Origin: Dicyema japonicum
Lineage: Eukaryota; Dicyemida; Rhombozoa; Dicyemidae
Direction: 5' to 3'
Length of the DNA: 64,000 bases
NCBI GenBank assembly: GCA_011109175.1
Contig: RDEW01000043.1
Coordinates: 186,001-250,000 of the forward strand
The notes below the pieces were generated by a model that was not told the DNA's origin, made no database searches, and saw nothing but the letters and a program-made list of their open reading frames with translations. The translations under genes and the position numbers were made by a program. Shown here piece by piece: positions 43,740-56,219 of this stretch (its first letter is position 1; each line of letters opens with the position of its first letter).

Positions 43740-46700
43740 ATCGACACGCTACTCGTTGTGGTGCTAAGACGAAAGAAAAGAAAAGAAAGGAAATACAGAA
43801 AAGAACATGCAGAAAACTAATTAGGCCAAGTCTGACTCTGTTCATTGTCCATCTATGGATCACGTTACATTCGAAGAAATACTACTTTTACATGCGAGAT
43901 CGAAAGAGCAGTGCGTGTCTTGTGGATATTGCAACGCGAAGAAGTACGAGTTGAATTGCACATCGTGCGGAAGATTTTTCCATCTCGGGTGTATCCGAAT
44001 GTCGAAATTGGCTGCATCTTTACAAATGGGACTGCGCATACTGTATGGATGCCGATACCGCTCGGTGCCGTCATCCGGCTGAATTAAGTCATCCCTCTTA
44101 TTCTTATTCTGGACAAATCGAACCCTTTTTGTTATGCCTATCGGAGAGTCGGAAAGGTAGACGGATTCCACTGACAATACCAAAAGCCGCTCGAATTTTC
44201 GCTGCTGAATGCCTCACGTCATTAATTTATAAAGCCATCAGTACCAGCGACCAGGCCTCTTGGATACGTCTACTGAGCTTTGCACCTATGACCCTAGGAA
44301 TTTCTGCCTCAGAGCAAGCTCGCAACGGATCACTGGCCTCAAAAATCAAGAACTTCTGCCTTTTTGGCCACTTCAACGCAGCAAGACTCAGGAATCGAGC
44401 CTGAGCAAGTTCTTCGGCGTAAACAGTTGTCTACAGAAGCTGGGAGTAAACAGGAAGATTCTAAAACATTTCAAAGAGAGTGAACCGAAAACTGATGGAA
44501 GGGGACGTTCGCGCAGCTGTAAGAGTAGTGTCTTTTGACGAATCACTGTTGAAGCCGTGCCGAGAAGTCTTGGAGTTACTGAGAAGAAAGCACCCTGCTT
44601 CACCATCGAACTAGCGGAACTTGAAAATGCCAGAAGACCTCCCGGCATTTACTCCCACGGAATTTGAAGTAGTGCGGAATAAAGTCTTTTGTTCCCAGTA
44701 GCTTCTGAGGTCTGGACGGACTGCGCCCAAGCCATGTAAAGGACTTAACCTCCGAAGCTACTGCTGAAGCAGGCCGTGCATTGCTAACGTCTATCATCTT
44801 GCTGCTCACTCGAATAGTTAATGGTGATAATCCAAAATTTGCTAGAGATCTTCTTTTTGTGGACATCTATTGGCATTCCGAAAAGGAGATGGAGGTGTCC
44901 GTCCAATTGCGATCGGTACAGACTGTCGAAGGCTTGCTGCTAAAATCGCTGCCCGGAGAGTCTCCACAATTGCTGAAGAGCTGTCCGACTCAACTTGGTG
45001 GGAGTGACGGTGGTTGCGAGGCAGCAGTCCACACCGAGGATTTACTTCAACAACAATAATTCCAGACCCAAAGGCTAGGCCTGAAGCTTGATATATCAAA
45101 TGCTTTCAACTCGCTGGGGAGAAACTGAATTTTGGAAACCTGTTGGCAAAGAGCTCCAAAAGTTGGCTGACTAGTAAACCTATCGTATGGGACGGACTCA
45201 GCCTTAGTATACGGAAGCGATATCGTTTATTCACGCACAGGCATTTAGCAGGAGACCCTCTAGGCCTTTGCCATTTGCAATGACAATTGACACAGTGGCA
45301 CAAAACATAAACAACGAACTCAACCTGTGGTACTTGGACGACGCCACAATAGACGGCCCATGAGAGAATGTATATCAGGATATTTCTTCAACCATTCTAG
45401 CTCTAAATCAATTGGGTTTAAGTGTCAATGTTATGAAATCGGAACTGATCAATTTTTCCTGCTCATCTCCTATCTTTTCTACTGCCAAGAATTCAGATTC
45501 CTACTTCCAGGTTTCAGCATATCTTCCTTGGACAAGGCACTATTCCTTCGAATGCTCTCTCGGAAACGACGAGCTGAAAAAAGCCTTACCAGTAAGGATA
45601 AGGAAGTTGAAGCCTCTACAAATAGGGTATCATTTTGGATCCACATGTGTCTTACTTTTGCTCAAGAAATGTATTTCAATGTCGAAGATGATGTACATTT
45701 TGAGATGTTCACCCTGTTTTGAACACCGTAGAGCACTATTGTCGGCTGATGGGACTCTGAGACGATCGGCGGAGTCAATACTGAATCTCAAATTCGATGA
45801 TCTGGACTGGACAATGTGCAAACTACCTGCGAGAAATGGGGCATTAGGTTAAGATTCCCCCCCCCCTGAGCCGCCCAGCATGACTACTTATCATCCTTTG
45901 CGAGTTGCAGTCGATTGGTTTAAGCAGTCATACGTAACGCTATCGGACATACTTGGACTCGGAGCTTGATAGAGTTAGCTCGTTGTGGGGAAAGTTGGCT
46001 TTGAATTCTTGTCGAACTTTGTTTGCCAGAAGAGTTGGGACTCAATTGCATTTATGAGCATTCTGGAGGCTGCGAAGACATGCGCCAACCAACACCGACT
46101 AGCAAACATTAAGTCGGCCGCACATCGTGGAAATGTAGTCTGGCTCGCGCCCCTACCGTGCCCACATCTGGGAACTTTTCTTGACGAAAACACATGAGGA
46201 TCGTGGTGGCACTGCACCTAGGAGTGTACATATGTCGGAGACACAAATGACGTTGCGGCTGGGACGTTGATACGAAGGACTTACATCCACTCTCTTGCCG
46301 ACGAAGTGCTGGTCGAGCCCCGCGTCACGCAGCACTCAATGATATCATTTTTCGAGTTCAAGGCGCGGGATTTCGGCCCAATTGGAACTTTGGGCTTAGA
46401 CAGAGGCGACGGGAAGAGGCCGGATGGCATGACGTAATTCTCATACTCCCACAGGAAAATCACTCGTCTGGGACGCAACGTGTGTGGACACCTTCTCAGA
46501 AGCCAGATTGCTGACGGCGACGCACTCTCTTGGAGACGCAGCCGACCGGGCGGAGGCAAGAAGATCCGTTAATACGAATCCCTCGGAGGCCATAACATTT
46601 CACCCTCATTGCTGTGGAGACAACTGGAACCGTGGGAACGAAAACGAATGCCTTTCTCTCCAGCATTAAAAACAAACTCGTCTCAAAAAGGTGTGAGCTA

Positions 46701-46779
46701 CGGGAGAGGCTCTGGTTGAAGCAGAGGCTCAAAATGGCGATTTTCATAGGTAGTGTCTTCGCCATTTTGTCGTCCTAGT
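43740..46779 (+). mobile_element. Family B LINE, full length but decayed
   Basis: The leader matches that of the intact copy (CGTTGTGGTGCTAAGACG, then CAGAAAAGAACATGCAGAAA). PHD finger from 43915 (CVSCGYCNAKKYELNCTSCG, then FFHLGCIRM), IPKAARIFAAECL (44175), motif 2 and GVTVVARQQ remnants near 44890-45030, motif A KLDISNAFNSL (45085), WYLDDATIDGP (45328-45360, motif C), VKFDD-like LKFDDLDWTMCKLPARNG (45790-45840), zinc knuckle near 46250-46300, GDGKRPDGMT (46405), WDATCVDT (46470) and the end LWLKQRLKMAIFIGSVFAIL with a stop near 46777. Many shifts. Motif C again reads YLDD. Confidence 0.88.
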
Positions 46780-47099
46780 TATTTATAATTTTAAAAATAA
46801 ATTCTCTTCAATTTAAAAAAATCGAAGGGAGATTCGAAAGTTATGTTAAGCTTTTCCATAAAACTGGAACCCTAAATATTGAGAGTAACGTTTGATGGAT
46901 TTTTATCATTCTTCCGCCATGTTGAATTTTTTATTAGCGGACTTTAATTCGTCGCAGAAATGTTCGACTCTTTTATACAATCACACTTTTTAAGCTTTTT
47001 AAGCTTCTACCGGGTATGTTGATTCCATTTGGAAACAGTAGGATCTCGTAGTTCCCCGTAGATACTCTCCCATGCACTAGAAATCATCGGCGTGTGCAT

Positions 47100-47480
47100 G
47101 TGTGGTATTAGACAATCAAAGTCGTATATATTGAATCGACTTGTTACATCCCCGAAGATTTCATCGAACAGTTTATTATTAAGATATGCCTTCCCTCCAT
47201 CCGAATGACTATAGCCAATGTTTACATTCCTACTTCATCTTCTTGTCCTCGTGGTTATCAACCTGATCATTTCACACGACTAGAAGTCTCTATCTGTGGA
47301 AACAAAGAGCCCCTTCTATAAACCAACAACTGGTCCAAAGAGGTTCACTTATATCAGATAACATAGAAGACTTATTAATCCTTAATTATCCAAAAAACAT
47401 ACGAGGACGCAATCCTGTAGCTTTGAACTTCTTCACAGTTGATTGGCTATTAGATTTATCAACAAAGTAATTTTGAAACC
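47100..47480 (+). mobile_element. LINE endonuclease-domain remnant
   Basis: A frame near 47205-47310 reads RMTIANVYIPTSSSCPRGYQ followed by PDHFTRLEVSICGNKEPLL, a decayed IxNVYxPP..GDxN region of APE endonucleases. Downstream blocks are too decayed to read. Confidence 0.55.
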
Positions 47481-47484
47481 CTCA

Positions 47485-48485
47485 AAAGTTCATACGAGCT
47501 TTCATTGAGTTAGTTTTTTGAATCCTAAATTAATCTTCACAAAGAGGAAGGTTTTTATCTTATCGTGGGTATCTAACCCGATGAAATTTTAGGAAACTTT
47601 GCCAATTTGAGCAAAGCTCGCTGGGTTCCATGAGGTATTCCATTATTGGTGAGACGTTTCGTCTTATCCGTATAATGTAGGAGTCTATTTCGATGATAAT
47701 ACTATTCTAAGGCATCAGTTTTGTACAGTTTCTCTCCGCCAATGGGGACAATCTATGCTGTAAGAGCGTACTCAATGATCGATAAACAAATTATTTTTAA
47801 AGAAGTTCCAATGAAGGATAGTAAATACCGGAAGCTATGTTGGAAGAATGGCGGCAGGAATAATCGTCATAAGAAATATCCTTTAAGTGCACCTTTGAGA
47901 GAATTCACTTCAGAAAGATCAGACGATATGAGGATGTTATTCTTGGATGTGCCTGTCACAACTGTATCTTATCTTGTGTCCCAAGTGCTTCATGTAACTT
48001 GATTTAGCCTCACATAATTTAATGAGCTTGTTAGTGAGTTTTTTGTGTATTATTTGATGGAGAACCATCCCCATCTTCGAGATGTGTTTTAAAATCTTTT
48101 AGAAAAAGTTGAATGAACTCTTGTGATCAAGGAATCTATTTTCGTTTATTTTTAGTATCTGTGGAGGTGTTTAGTTGATTTATAGTCAAATGAATTTGCA
48201 CCATACGTTTTTGATCATCATATTCCTTTTCTTTATGAAAGTGACCGAGTGAACTTAGTCTCTGATTGAAGTCCTTGTACGGAGATAGAGCATGAATAGT
48301 TTTTTTCCGTTCTGAAGATGACCCTGCTAAGCATATTTCTTGCTTTTATTCGTGATATCCGTCACCCACATCCCAGAAAGAGGAGTCCACGTACTTAGTG
48401 AGATCGATAGTAATTAAAGTAGAGAATAACTTAATATGAGCGGACTAACGGATAGCCTTTAAAATATTATGTGAGGATTTTTATA
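47485..48485. other. No confident gene
   Basis: Contains a 93-codon ORF (47721-48002, MYSFSPPMGTIYAVRAYSMI...) with no family I recognise; it may be by chance. The remainder is probably decayed LINE sequence on the minus strand. Confidence 0.35.
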
Positions 48486-48489
48486 GTTT

Positions 48490-48660
48490 GTGTCTTGGAT
48501 TACCGCAATGTCGACTTTGTGATAAGACATAAAACTCCAAACTTGACCAGGGAGGAAAAAAACCGGGTTATGTTCTAGGTAACCACAAGTACAGTCTGGA
48601 GAAACGGGAAGGAAGGGAGCCATTTCATACATTGAAAAGGAGAGAATGATAATTTTTCAT
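48490..48660 (-). mobile_element. LINE endonuclease fragment
   Basis: The minus strand reads FMSYHKVDIAVIQDTNYKN, the VDIAVIQET pattern of APE endonuclease domains. It lies directly downstream of the SPF45-like gene. Confidence 0.5.
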
Positions 48661-48747
48661 GCCTAATGAGCGCCAGTACGTTAGGAAAACTCAATTTCAA
48701 CATAAATATGTAAATTAATAAATAACACATACAAAAACAACATAAAG

Positions 48748-49236
48748 TCATGTCTTTTTTGAATTATTAATAATCTTTCCAAGCCCAGCATAGGTTCTTT
48801 CAAACTCCAATGCAGAACTGATCCCCTGTTCTTGTTTTCCCAGTCCCTGACCTTTCTTATATCCCATTTTCTCCATTATTCTGCTGGCGACACTGCAACT
48901 CCCCTTGGTTGCCTTTGGGGTAAAAACATGGCTAAAAGTCAATTAACCCTACAAAACTTATTATCGTTGACGAAAGGAAGAGAATATTCTTTCGCCTTGA
49001 AATGAGGAGAATTTGTAATCGGTTTTCCATCTTCGGATGTTAAATTTAAATACTTTTTATGCCAGTTTTCTGTTTGATAATGTCATGCGTAAGCTTCAAA
49101 TAATCATTTGGGTAGAGTGGGTCATATTCGTCATCAAGAGTATCTGAAGCACTCAATACAGTCTAAAATGGCGTAAAATACATACTTTTGAAAAATCATT
49201 AGGTATTAAGTCCTCACTCCAACGAGTAGTCGACAT
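48748..49236 (-). CDS. RBM17: SPF45/RBM17-like G-patch splicing factor, short form
   Basis: SPF45 (RBM17) is a U2-snRNP-associated splicing factor acting at 3' splice sites. The minus-strand gene starts at 49236 (MSTTRWSEDLIPNDFSK) and has introns of 23 and 26 nt. DDEYDPLYPNDYLKL matches the family's DEYDPMFPNDY block, and RIMEKMGYKKGQGLGKQEQG is the G-patch with its glycines intact. One A is missing in an A run near 49071. The model gives 146 residues (human 401) and stops 25 residues after the G-patch. The C-terminal UHM/RRM domain, which binds SF3B1 in the human protein, is not visible in the 1.5 kb downstream, which is LINE sequence. Either the gene is truncated or the UHM lies in an exon I could not find. 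Confidence 0.78.
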
Positions 49237-49239
49237 CAC

Positions 49240-50465
49240 AAAAAGTAATCACAAAAAGTAATCACAAAAAATTCAAAAATTTAAACTTTGTAAATTAATT
49301 TATTTTTAAGTTTAAAATAATTAATAAAAAGAATGTTAATCACTGAAATTCAGTTATTATATTAAAAAAAATTTAGTTAACTTCAGTCGGATCGGGTGAA
49401 TGATCGAGTGTGTCACGTGAGACTGGATGGCTTCGAAAGCGTATTTAAATAGCCATCGTCAGAGGAAACAGCATGGCCATTCAAGTATCCTAACTTTTAA
49501 TTTTTTAACATATAAACTATCAAAATATATCCAAGGCAATTTTAATTTGGCGTTATGTAGTTCATTAACTCTGCAAGTTTTGGTAACGCCCTGAGGGCAT
49601 TTAATGCGCTCGGAGGAAAACAAATTGCTTCTTCCCTCGGGGAAGTTACTCGCTACCAGACGACACGCTCATAGCAAGGCTTCAACCTCAGGAAAAACTC
49701 AATAGCCAGGCAAAAGAGCAGATCGGCTACTGTGCTACAATTTAACGTTATTGGAATATAGGATCCTGGAACTATGCTTGATATATGTAAGCATAACATT
49801 AATATTTAACTTTTCCGAGAGATAAAACTCACTACAAATAGTTCTACATTCAAGGAATTGCAGACTGAGTATCATGAAATGGTCCCTAATTGGGAGAATT
49901 TTTGATTCCAGTGAAAATGGTCAGTTGGTGTATTTTTAGCCATTTGGTAATTATTATTAGAGCAGAGATGTGAATTTATTTTTTAGATGTTTGTTATTTA
50001 TAAATATGGAGCCCTTACAGTAACAGATAAGTTCATCGTTGTTCTGATAAATTGTTTGTAGATAATCGTCAATCACCCTGCTCTATCGCAATGACGTACC
50101 CGCCACGGCTCGGAGTAAGATGAGCTTCTGTGATTTTTTCGCATACATATGAAACATGTTTTGAAAATGATAAGGAAATATCAAATATCACATAAAGTAT
50201 TTACGGTTTTTAATCACATGAAAGATAGCTTTTTTATTTTCTATTTTTTTATAAATAATATTTGTTCCAAGTTGAATTGAAGGTCTGAAGTGAAAAGCTT
50301 TACTAATGACTAAGGCGATTTTTTGCCATAAATGCCATTTTTAGAGGAAGAGTAATTTTTATTAATGAGTTAAATTATATAAAAATTTATTTAAAATGTT
50401 TTATCTTTACGAAGTTATAGATGCCATTTTTGCTATTTTTGATTTTAAATGGCATAATTCATTTC
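49240..50465. other. No confident gene
   Basis: Mixed AT-rich and moderately GC sequence without supported ORFs. A patch at 49560-49760 is less AT-rich and may be an old repeat. Confidence 0.35.
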
Positions 50466-50469
50466 ACTT

Positions 50470-50762
50470 TCTATCCTGCCTGAGGAGTGCTAGAGGGAGT
50501 CCTAGACACGCCGCAATCAATGGAGTTATTGCTTGGGGACTTGAGGCTGCCGGATTTCCTGTCCAATTGGAACCCCTTGGACTTGCTCAAGCCAACTGAA
50601 GACCGGACAGAACCACTCTCTTCCCATCGGAAAGTGGTAAATACCTTGCCTGGGACGCCACCTGTGTCGATAATTCTCTCCCTCCAACCTTTCAACGACA
50701 GCAACTGACCCAGGCTCTGCTTCGGAGAAGGATTTTAACACAAGCACGCAGTGGAAGAGGTT
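50470..50762 (+). mobile_element. Family B LINE, endonuclease fragment
   Basis: Shifted frames read SCLRSARGSPRHAAINGVIA, LEAAGFPVQLEPLGLAQAN and then a damaged RPD..LFPSESGKYLAWDATCVD (50600-50665). The catalytic PDG is RPDRT here. It is truncated where a minus-strand family C copy begins. Confidence 0.75.
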
Positions 50763-50784
50763 GATTTTCTTTTCACATTTGTTT

Positions 50785-51640
50785 AAAAACATTTCCCACG
50801 TGGCGTGAGAAAGTCATAATGGGTGTCAAATACTACTTTCAGGATATTCTGCCATTTTTGGAATGGCAACTTGCTTCCATCTGCTTCTATATCCACTGTC
50901 CTGTTGGATATTCTCTTATCAGAGGTAAAGAGAGACGTAACCGATTTTTCCGGGCTGATCGACTAACTATTTTCATTTAACCAGTAGATTAAGCAGTTTA
51001 CAAGTAATAGTAATCACGCCGAGGCGACCTGAACGTCTTGGTCTCTAGATGCAATAACAATATCATCTGCATAAGCCAATAAAAGGTCATCCTCAAGCTC
51101 AGGAGGAGAATCATTCAGAAAAGTTGAAGAGTATAGGGACAGAGGAGATCCTTGGTGTAATTTATTTAGAATTAAACGGGAGCTCGACCGTAGGTTCCCA
51201 AACAGACTCGTCCTTTTTGTCCACTGAGGAAATTCACCAGCCAGAGTTTGAAATTCCCAGGTATATCCATCTGATAGATTTTCCTGGTGAGTCTTTATCT
51301 TGAGATGTAGTCGAATGCCTTGTGAATATCTACAGAACATAGAATTATCTTTTTATGCCTGGGTTTGTTGGTGAACCCTGAGCAAATAAAATCACTCAGG
51401 GATAGTAGGTGGGTCTCTGTCGAGTGAAAAAAATTTAAATCTGTATTGGAATGGTTTCTCTAGGATTGTTTCTCTGATCTTCTTAAGAACTAGTTTTTCC
51501 AGAATTTTCGATATTGAAGATAGTAACGATACCGGTCTGAATGATGCCGGATCGTTTTCTGGTTTTCCCATCTTCAGTATAGGGCGGATGTAGGTGAGTT
51601 TCCATAGTGAAGAGGGATTACCAGCAATCTGGAGTAAAAT
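50785..51640 (-). mobile_element. Family C LINE, RT on the minus strand
   Basis: Minus frames show motif A remnants near 51330, GEFPQWTKRTSLFGNLRSSS-type text (51230-51180), motif B remnant near 51150, and LLLAYADDIVIASRDQDVQV (51080-51025). VTSLFTSDKRISNRTVDIE and TPRGKCF-like blocks follow to 50785. Shifted and dead. Confidence 0.8.
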
Positions 51641-51789
51641 CCGCTTAATTAGTTAATTTACTCGTTAATTTATTTAACATCAAAGTTTAGATAAATTTAG
51701 GTCAGTTTGAATAAGAATTTTGTGTTCTAATTGCGATCAGGTTTTCAAAGTTTTGCAAAAACTATATTTTTGAAATTTTATTGTTAATA

Positions 51790-53058
51790 GGGGCTACATT
51801 GGGGTCAAGCTGGACATCTGCAATGCCTTCAATTCACTGAGGAGGGATCAAATTTTCGAAACTACAAGCAAACGAGCCCCAGAACTTATTCCACTTGTCT
51901 ACTTCGCTTACGGAACTAATTCTTCACTGGTTTTCGGGGACAAGATTATCTGTTCAGAGACTGGAGTCCAACAAGAGGACCCACTTGGTCCACTTCTCTT
52001 TGCTCTAGTCATTGAGAAAATCAGCTAAATTTCTTCTAAACATCCATTTTGACGTGCCGAATTGGAATCAATGCAAGCTTCCTACACGCCTCGAAGGTTC
52101 TGATCTCAGGTCGGCACTGGAGATCGCCTTTCCAGCATATGTGTCATCGCTCTCAAGTGGAAGCCTTTTGGTCAAAAATATCCTACGTTTTCCAACCGGA
52201 CTTTCTTGGGAAAAAGTCTTCGACGAAGCTCGACGCGAATGGTGTGAAACTGGTTTGGATACCCCGAACGATCCTTCGAGGCAACGTAACTGGGATGAGA
52301 TCTAGTCCAAGAATATCTTCGATGTGCTAAAGTCTGAAGCCAACCAGCATCGTCTTGCATGTCTTTTGTCCGCCGCCAACCATGGGAGCGGAGCGTGGCT
52401 AGATGCACTCCAGTGTTCTTCCTTAGGGACCCTTTTGGACGATGACAGAATTCGGATTGGGACCGCACAACGCCTGGGAGTTGATGTTTGCGTCGAACAC
52501 AAATGTCGTTGTGGAGGGATCGTCGATGCCAAAGGGCTGCATCCGCTCTCGTGCAAAAGGAGTGCAGGCAAAGCACCCCGCTACGCTGCTATGAACAACA
52601 TTATCATACGTGCTTTTTAAGCTGCAGGCTTACCGGCACTAGTGGATCCAATGGAATTGAACCGCGAAGACGGGAAAAGACCGAATGGGTTGACTATATT
52701 TCCGTTCACTGAGGGAAAATCGCTCGTATGGGACTGCACTGTTGTGGATTTTTTCTCGAACTCGATGATACTCAGCTCGGCGCAGTCTGCTGGATCGGCA
52801 GCCGATCTGGCCGAAAAAATCAAGATTAAAAAATATGGCGAAATTGGAGACCGCTACCGTTTTGTACCGGTGGCAATCGAGACGTCTGGTGCGGTCGGAA
52901 GTATCACAGCCTCTTTCCTGAAGGAAATCGGGGGGAAATTGGCCCACCGTAAGAACGACGTGCGGGAATCAATCTGGCTGAGGCAACGAATTGGGATCGC
53001 AGTTGTCCGCCAAAACGCTTACTCCGTAATGTCAGCAGCCGATCTCCCTCATAGTTAA
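51790..53058 (+). mobile_element. Family B LINE, RT to 3' end
   Basis: Motif A VKLDICNAFNSLRRD (51810-51850), motif B GVQQEDPLGPLLFAL (51965-52010; G to E in QGDP), then a deletion removing motif C. LNIHFDVPNWNQCKLPTRL (52030) resumes. RLACLLSAANHGSGAWLDAL (52350), zinc knuckle CRCGG..GLHPLSC (52510-52555), GKRPNGLTIFPFTEGKSLVW (52672-52730), FVPVAIETSGAVG (52860) and SIWLRQRIGIAVVRQNAYSV lead to a stop at 53056. The stretch 52642-53058 is one open frame. PDG is PNG here, so the endonuclease is probably inactive. Confidence 0.87.
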
Positions 53059-53429
53059 TAAATAATATTTTATTGTTAAATAAAACATAATTGTATTTAG
53101 CACGCTATATAGTATTTTTAGTGATGCCAAAACCCAAGTGTTCTTGCTTAAGAAAGGTAAGCGTATAGTCTTGGAATTCAAAGATGAGTTCTGTATTGCT
53201 GATGATGGCCTTCTATTTTGTTCTCTGTTTATCCAAAGTCAACTGTTCAAAAAAATTTTCAGTTGATGTTTTATAAATGAGTTGACAAAATTATTAACGT
53301 ACAGTAAACTCTCTTAAATTTGCAATTCTCAGATTTGCCATTTTTTAAAGAAATATTCTAATTTTAGTGGAAATTTGCCAGAATTTTTGAAAGTTTTTAA
53401 AAAAATTACTGAAAATTAAAACAATAAAA

Positions 53430-54370
53430 CATTATTCAATAGCATGCCTCCGTTGTGATTCTAGTGGTAGATATACAAGACTCACTATCGAACAAAAAGA
53501 TCAAATATTGCGTTGTAAGGATGACAACAACTTATTATCATGCCAATAAATGGTTGATAAATTTTCCTCTCTGTTTAAAGTGAACATTTCCCGATGGTCA
53601 GTTAACGCTATCTTAAAGAGTCGTGAGTCAATTTTGGAATAATTCAAAACAAAAATTTATCAACAAAAACAGTCAAAAAGTTAAAGTACCTGCAACTTGA
53701 TGAAAAGCTTGTTGAGTGGATGAATTTGATGGAGACAAAAAGTATTCTTAATGTTTTTAAAATTTAAGGTGCATTGTTGAACGTTGCACTAACATCCAGT
53801 AAAGCAGAATTCTTCGCTAAGCATTTGTTCAAGGATGTCGGATACCCACCTGATGTGGTAATTACTAGGTATTCTTTTGCTTAATTTATGCAGGTAGGAA
53901 AGTTGGTTTGAAGCAGTGAAATATTATTTCATGAATTTTGAAATAATATTTGAAATTGTTAACGCATTTCAGTCAGATAGAGTTTTAGTATCAAATGCTA
54001 AACATTATGTTAACAATCCGGATATTAAGGTTAAATTAACGGAAATCATATTCAATTATTCGCAAATAGTAAGTTTCGGAGTGTTGCGACTACTCAATCA
54101 GTCGGGCATATTAATGATATACACGGACTACAATTTGATAATGACAAGGCAAACATCAAAAGTTGTATAATTAAAGGACTGGAGGAAAATGGATTTAAAC
54201 TTATTATTGAAATAATTGAACCAAAAATTAGCCAACAAGATTATTTTTGTCTTTCACGCTGTCAGGCATCCTCTGAATCTGTTGAAAGAGCTATTAAAAT
54301 GCTAAAAAATAATTTAACAAAAGGATAGGATCTTCCATCCGAACAATATCAAACATTATCTTTTATTAAA
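53430..54370 (+). pseudogene. Decayed hAT-like transposase
   Basis: Shifted plus frames give a possible helix-turn-helix near 53480-53640 (RYTRLTIEQKDQILR), then AEFFAKHLFKDVGYPPDVVI (53810-53870), W..WFEAVKYYFMNFEIIFEI (53905-53960) and a later helical tail to about 54330. The TRWxxWxxAxxYYxxNF pattern suggests a hAT-like transposase. Assignment is tentative. Confidence 0.4.
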
Positions 54371-54489
54371 TTATAATAAATAAAATTTAAATGTTATATT
54401 TTATTATTTTAAGTTATAAATTTTAAAATTTTAAATGTTAGATTTTATTATTTTAAGTGCTATTTTTTAATTATAATTGCTAGATTTTG

Positions 54490-56150
54490 TGATTTTTTAG
54501 CGCTAAAATTTTTTTTCCCAGCCACTTGGAGAATAGTGATTCGGGGTCAAGGACATCACAACGGAAAACCCAGAAGACACAGACATATCCTTCAAAACAA
54601 GGCCTTCTCTGTTCGTCCCCAAACAACCAAACGAGGTATCTTTCGAGTTTAAGTCTTCCAAAAGGATCGAGAACGGTGCATTTTCATCATGAAACAAATT
54701 CTCGATAAGATAAGGATACAAAGATAATTTTTTAGAATACATTCCTCCAATTTTCATTTTCCACTCGTACTTCCAGGGAAACAAACTCACACAATTCTTG
54801 GGATATGATTTTCAAGTTACGAACCTTTAGATTTAGTCTGTAGAACAAAGATGCACCCGTTCCCTCAACCAGAATTCCATTTAATATCAAGAGAACCCTC
54901 ACTCTATCCCTCATGTTGATAATTACCCTCACTCTTTAACTTGGTTTTATTAACAATTAATATATAATCGAGATTGGTGGATAGCATATGCACATCTCAG
55001 AACGCCTTCTCTATAAGGATCGGCCGTTTTGAACAGACTTCATGCTTGTAGAACCTCTGCCTCTCCAAAAAAGTGCACCAAAGGCTCCTGACGTCAAAAC
55101 CAATTTGGCACAAATATAAACCAGTTTGTCAACAGCTTTTATCAATTCCAAGTCTGCAACTGGGGCTTCCACCAGATTAGGAGTCCGACAGTATTCCCTT
55201 TGTTCATGTAATTGGTAACATTGTTTGTATTGTCAGAGGTTCGGTTAGTATCCACGGTCGACATTTTCGTGTCTATTTGGGTTAAAATCACATTTTATGA
55301 GGTGTGTAGATATTCCTCAAACACTTTCAACAGCCTCAGCTTTAGCCCACTTAACGGGTCGAGACACCGTCTTAGTCGTGTCTATTGTTCTTTCTTCTAA
55401 GACAGCCTTTGCTGAAGAAAAAGCACCATAACAAGCCAAATGAATAACTGTCCGCAGCTAGTGCATTTTTTTCAATTTCCTTAGCCAAACAAGAGTTCAC
55501 ATTGTGATCTCCACCACAAATTAAGCACCTTTCCTTATCCTTGCAGAAATTCGCAATGTGCCCAAATTTTTGGCATCGGTAGCACTTAGTTACCGGTTTC
55601 ATGTACCATTCAAAACGAACTTTCTGGAATTTAAACACCATCCCCAGTCTCACAAGTGTGGTGGCTTCCGCCCTAGATTTCAAAGTTAATTTTCCAACAG
55701 GAAAACTGCGCCCGTCCTTCGTGAAACTTTAAAGAGAAACCAGGTGAGTTTCTGTAAAATAGATTCAAGTCATCATCTGAAATCCAAGAAGGGATTCCCT
55801 TCACAACAAAAGTAGAAGGATATAGAAAGGAAGTGGCAAAAACATGTCCAACAATACCAAATGGCGCTTTCAAGCCAAAATCATCGACACAAGCGTCCAC
55901 ATCTTCTTTTGAGGCAAATTCAAGCGTAAATATGCCTGATTTCCTAATTGTAATTCTTGCCTTACTGGCAGTCGCTGAGTTTGATAGTATGTTAAAACGT
56001 TTAATCCGTCCCAAAGACATGTTTTTAATTTCCAGATTCACTACAAAAAAATCATATGTCAAGTTAGAAGTGACAGCTTGTCCTGACACGACAATTTCAT
56101 GTAGTTCATTGGTGGGTATTTCAATCCTCTTCCTTGATTTAGACTCCAAT
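54490..56150 (-). mobile_element. LINE 5' half: ORF1 with zinc knuckles, then endonuclease remnant
   Basis: The minus strand from 56149 encodes an ORF1-like protein (158 codons, then a shifted 103-codon frame to 55372). Two CCHC knuckles are clear: CYRCQKFGHIANFC and CLICGGDHNVNSC. The upstream part has an RRM-like pattern (FVVKGIPSWISDDDLNLFY). From 54960 down to 54503 a decayed endonuclease follows, including LLEDLNSKDTSFGCLGTNRE (a GDxNAKxxxWG-like site). Family C is the likely owner. RT is missing. Confidence 0.75.
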
Positions 56151-56219
56151 GTCGGTTTACCATCATTAGCCAGTTTTTTTTGGTGTTGTTTGATGATTTC
56201 TCAACTTTTTTTTGTCGAA

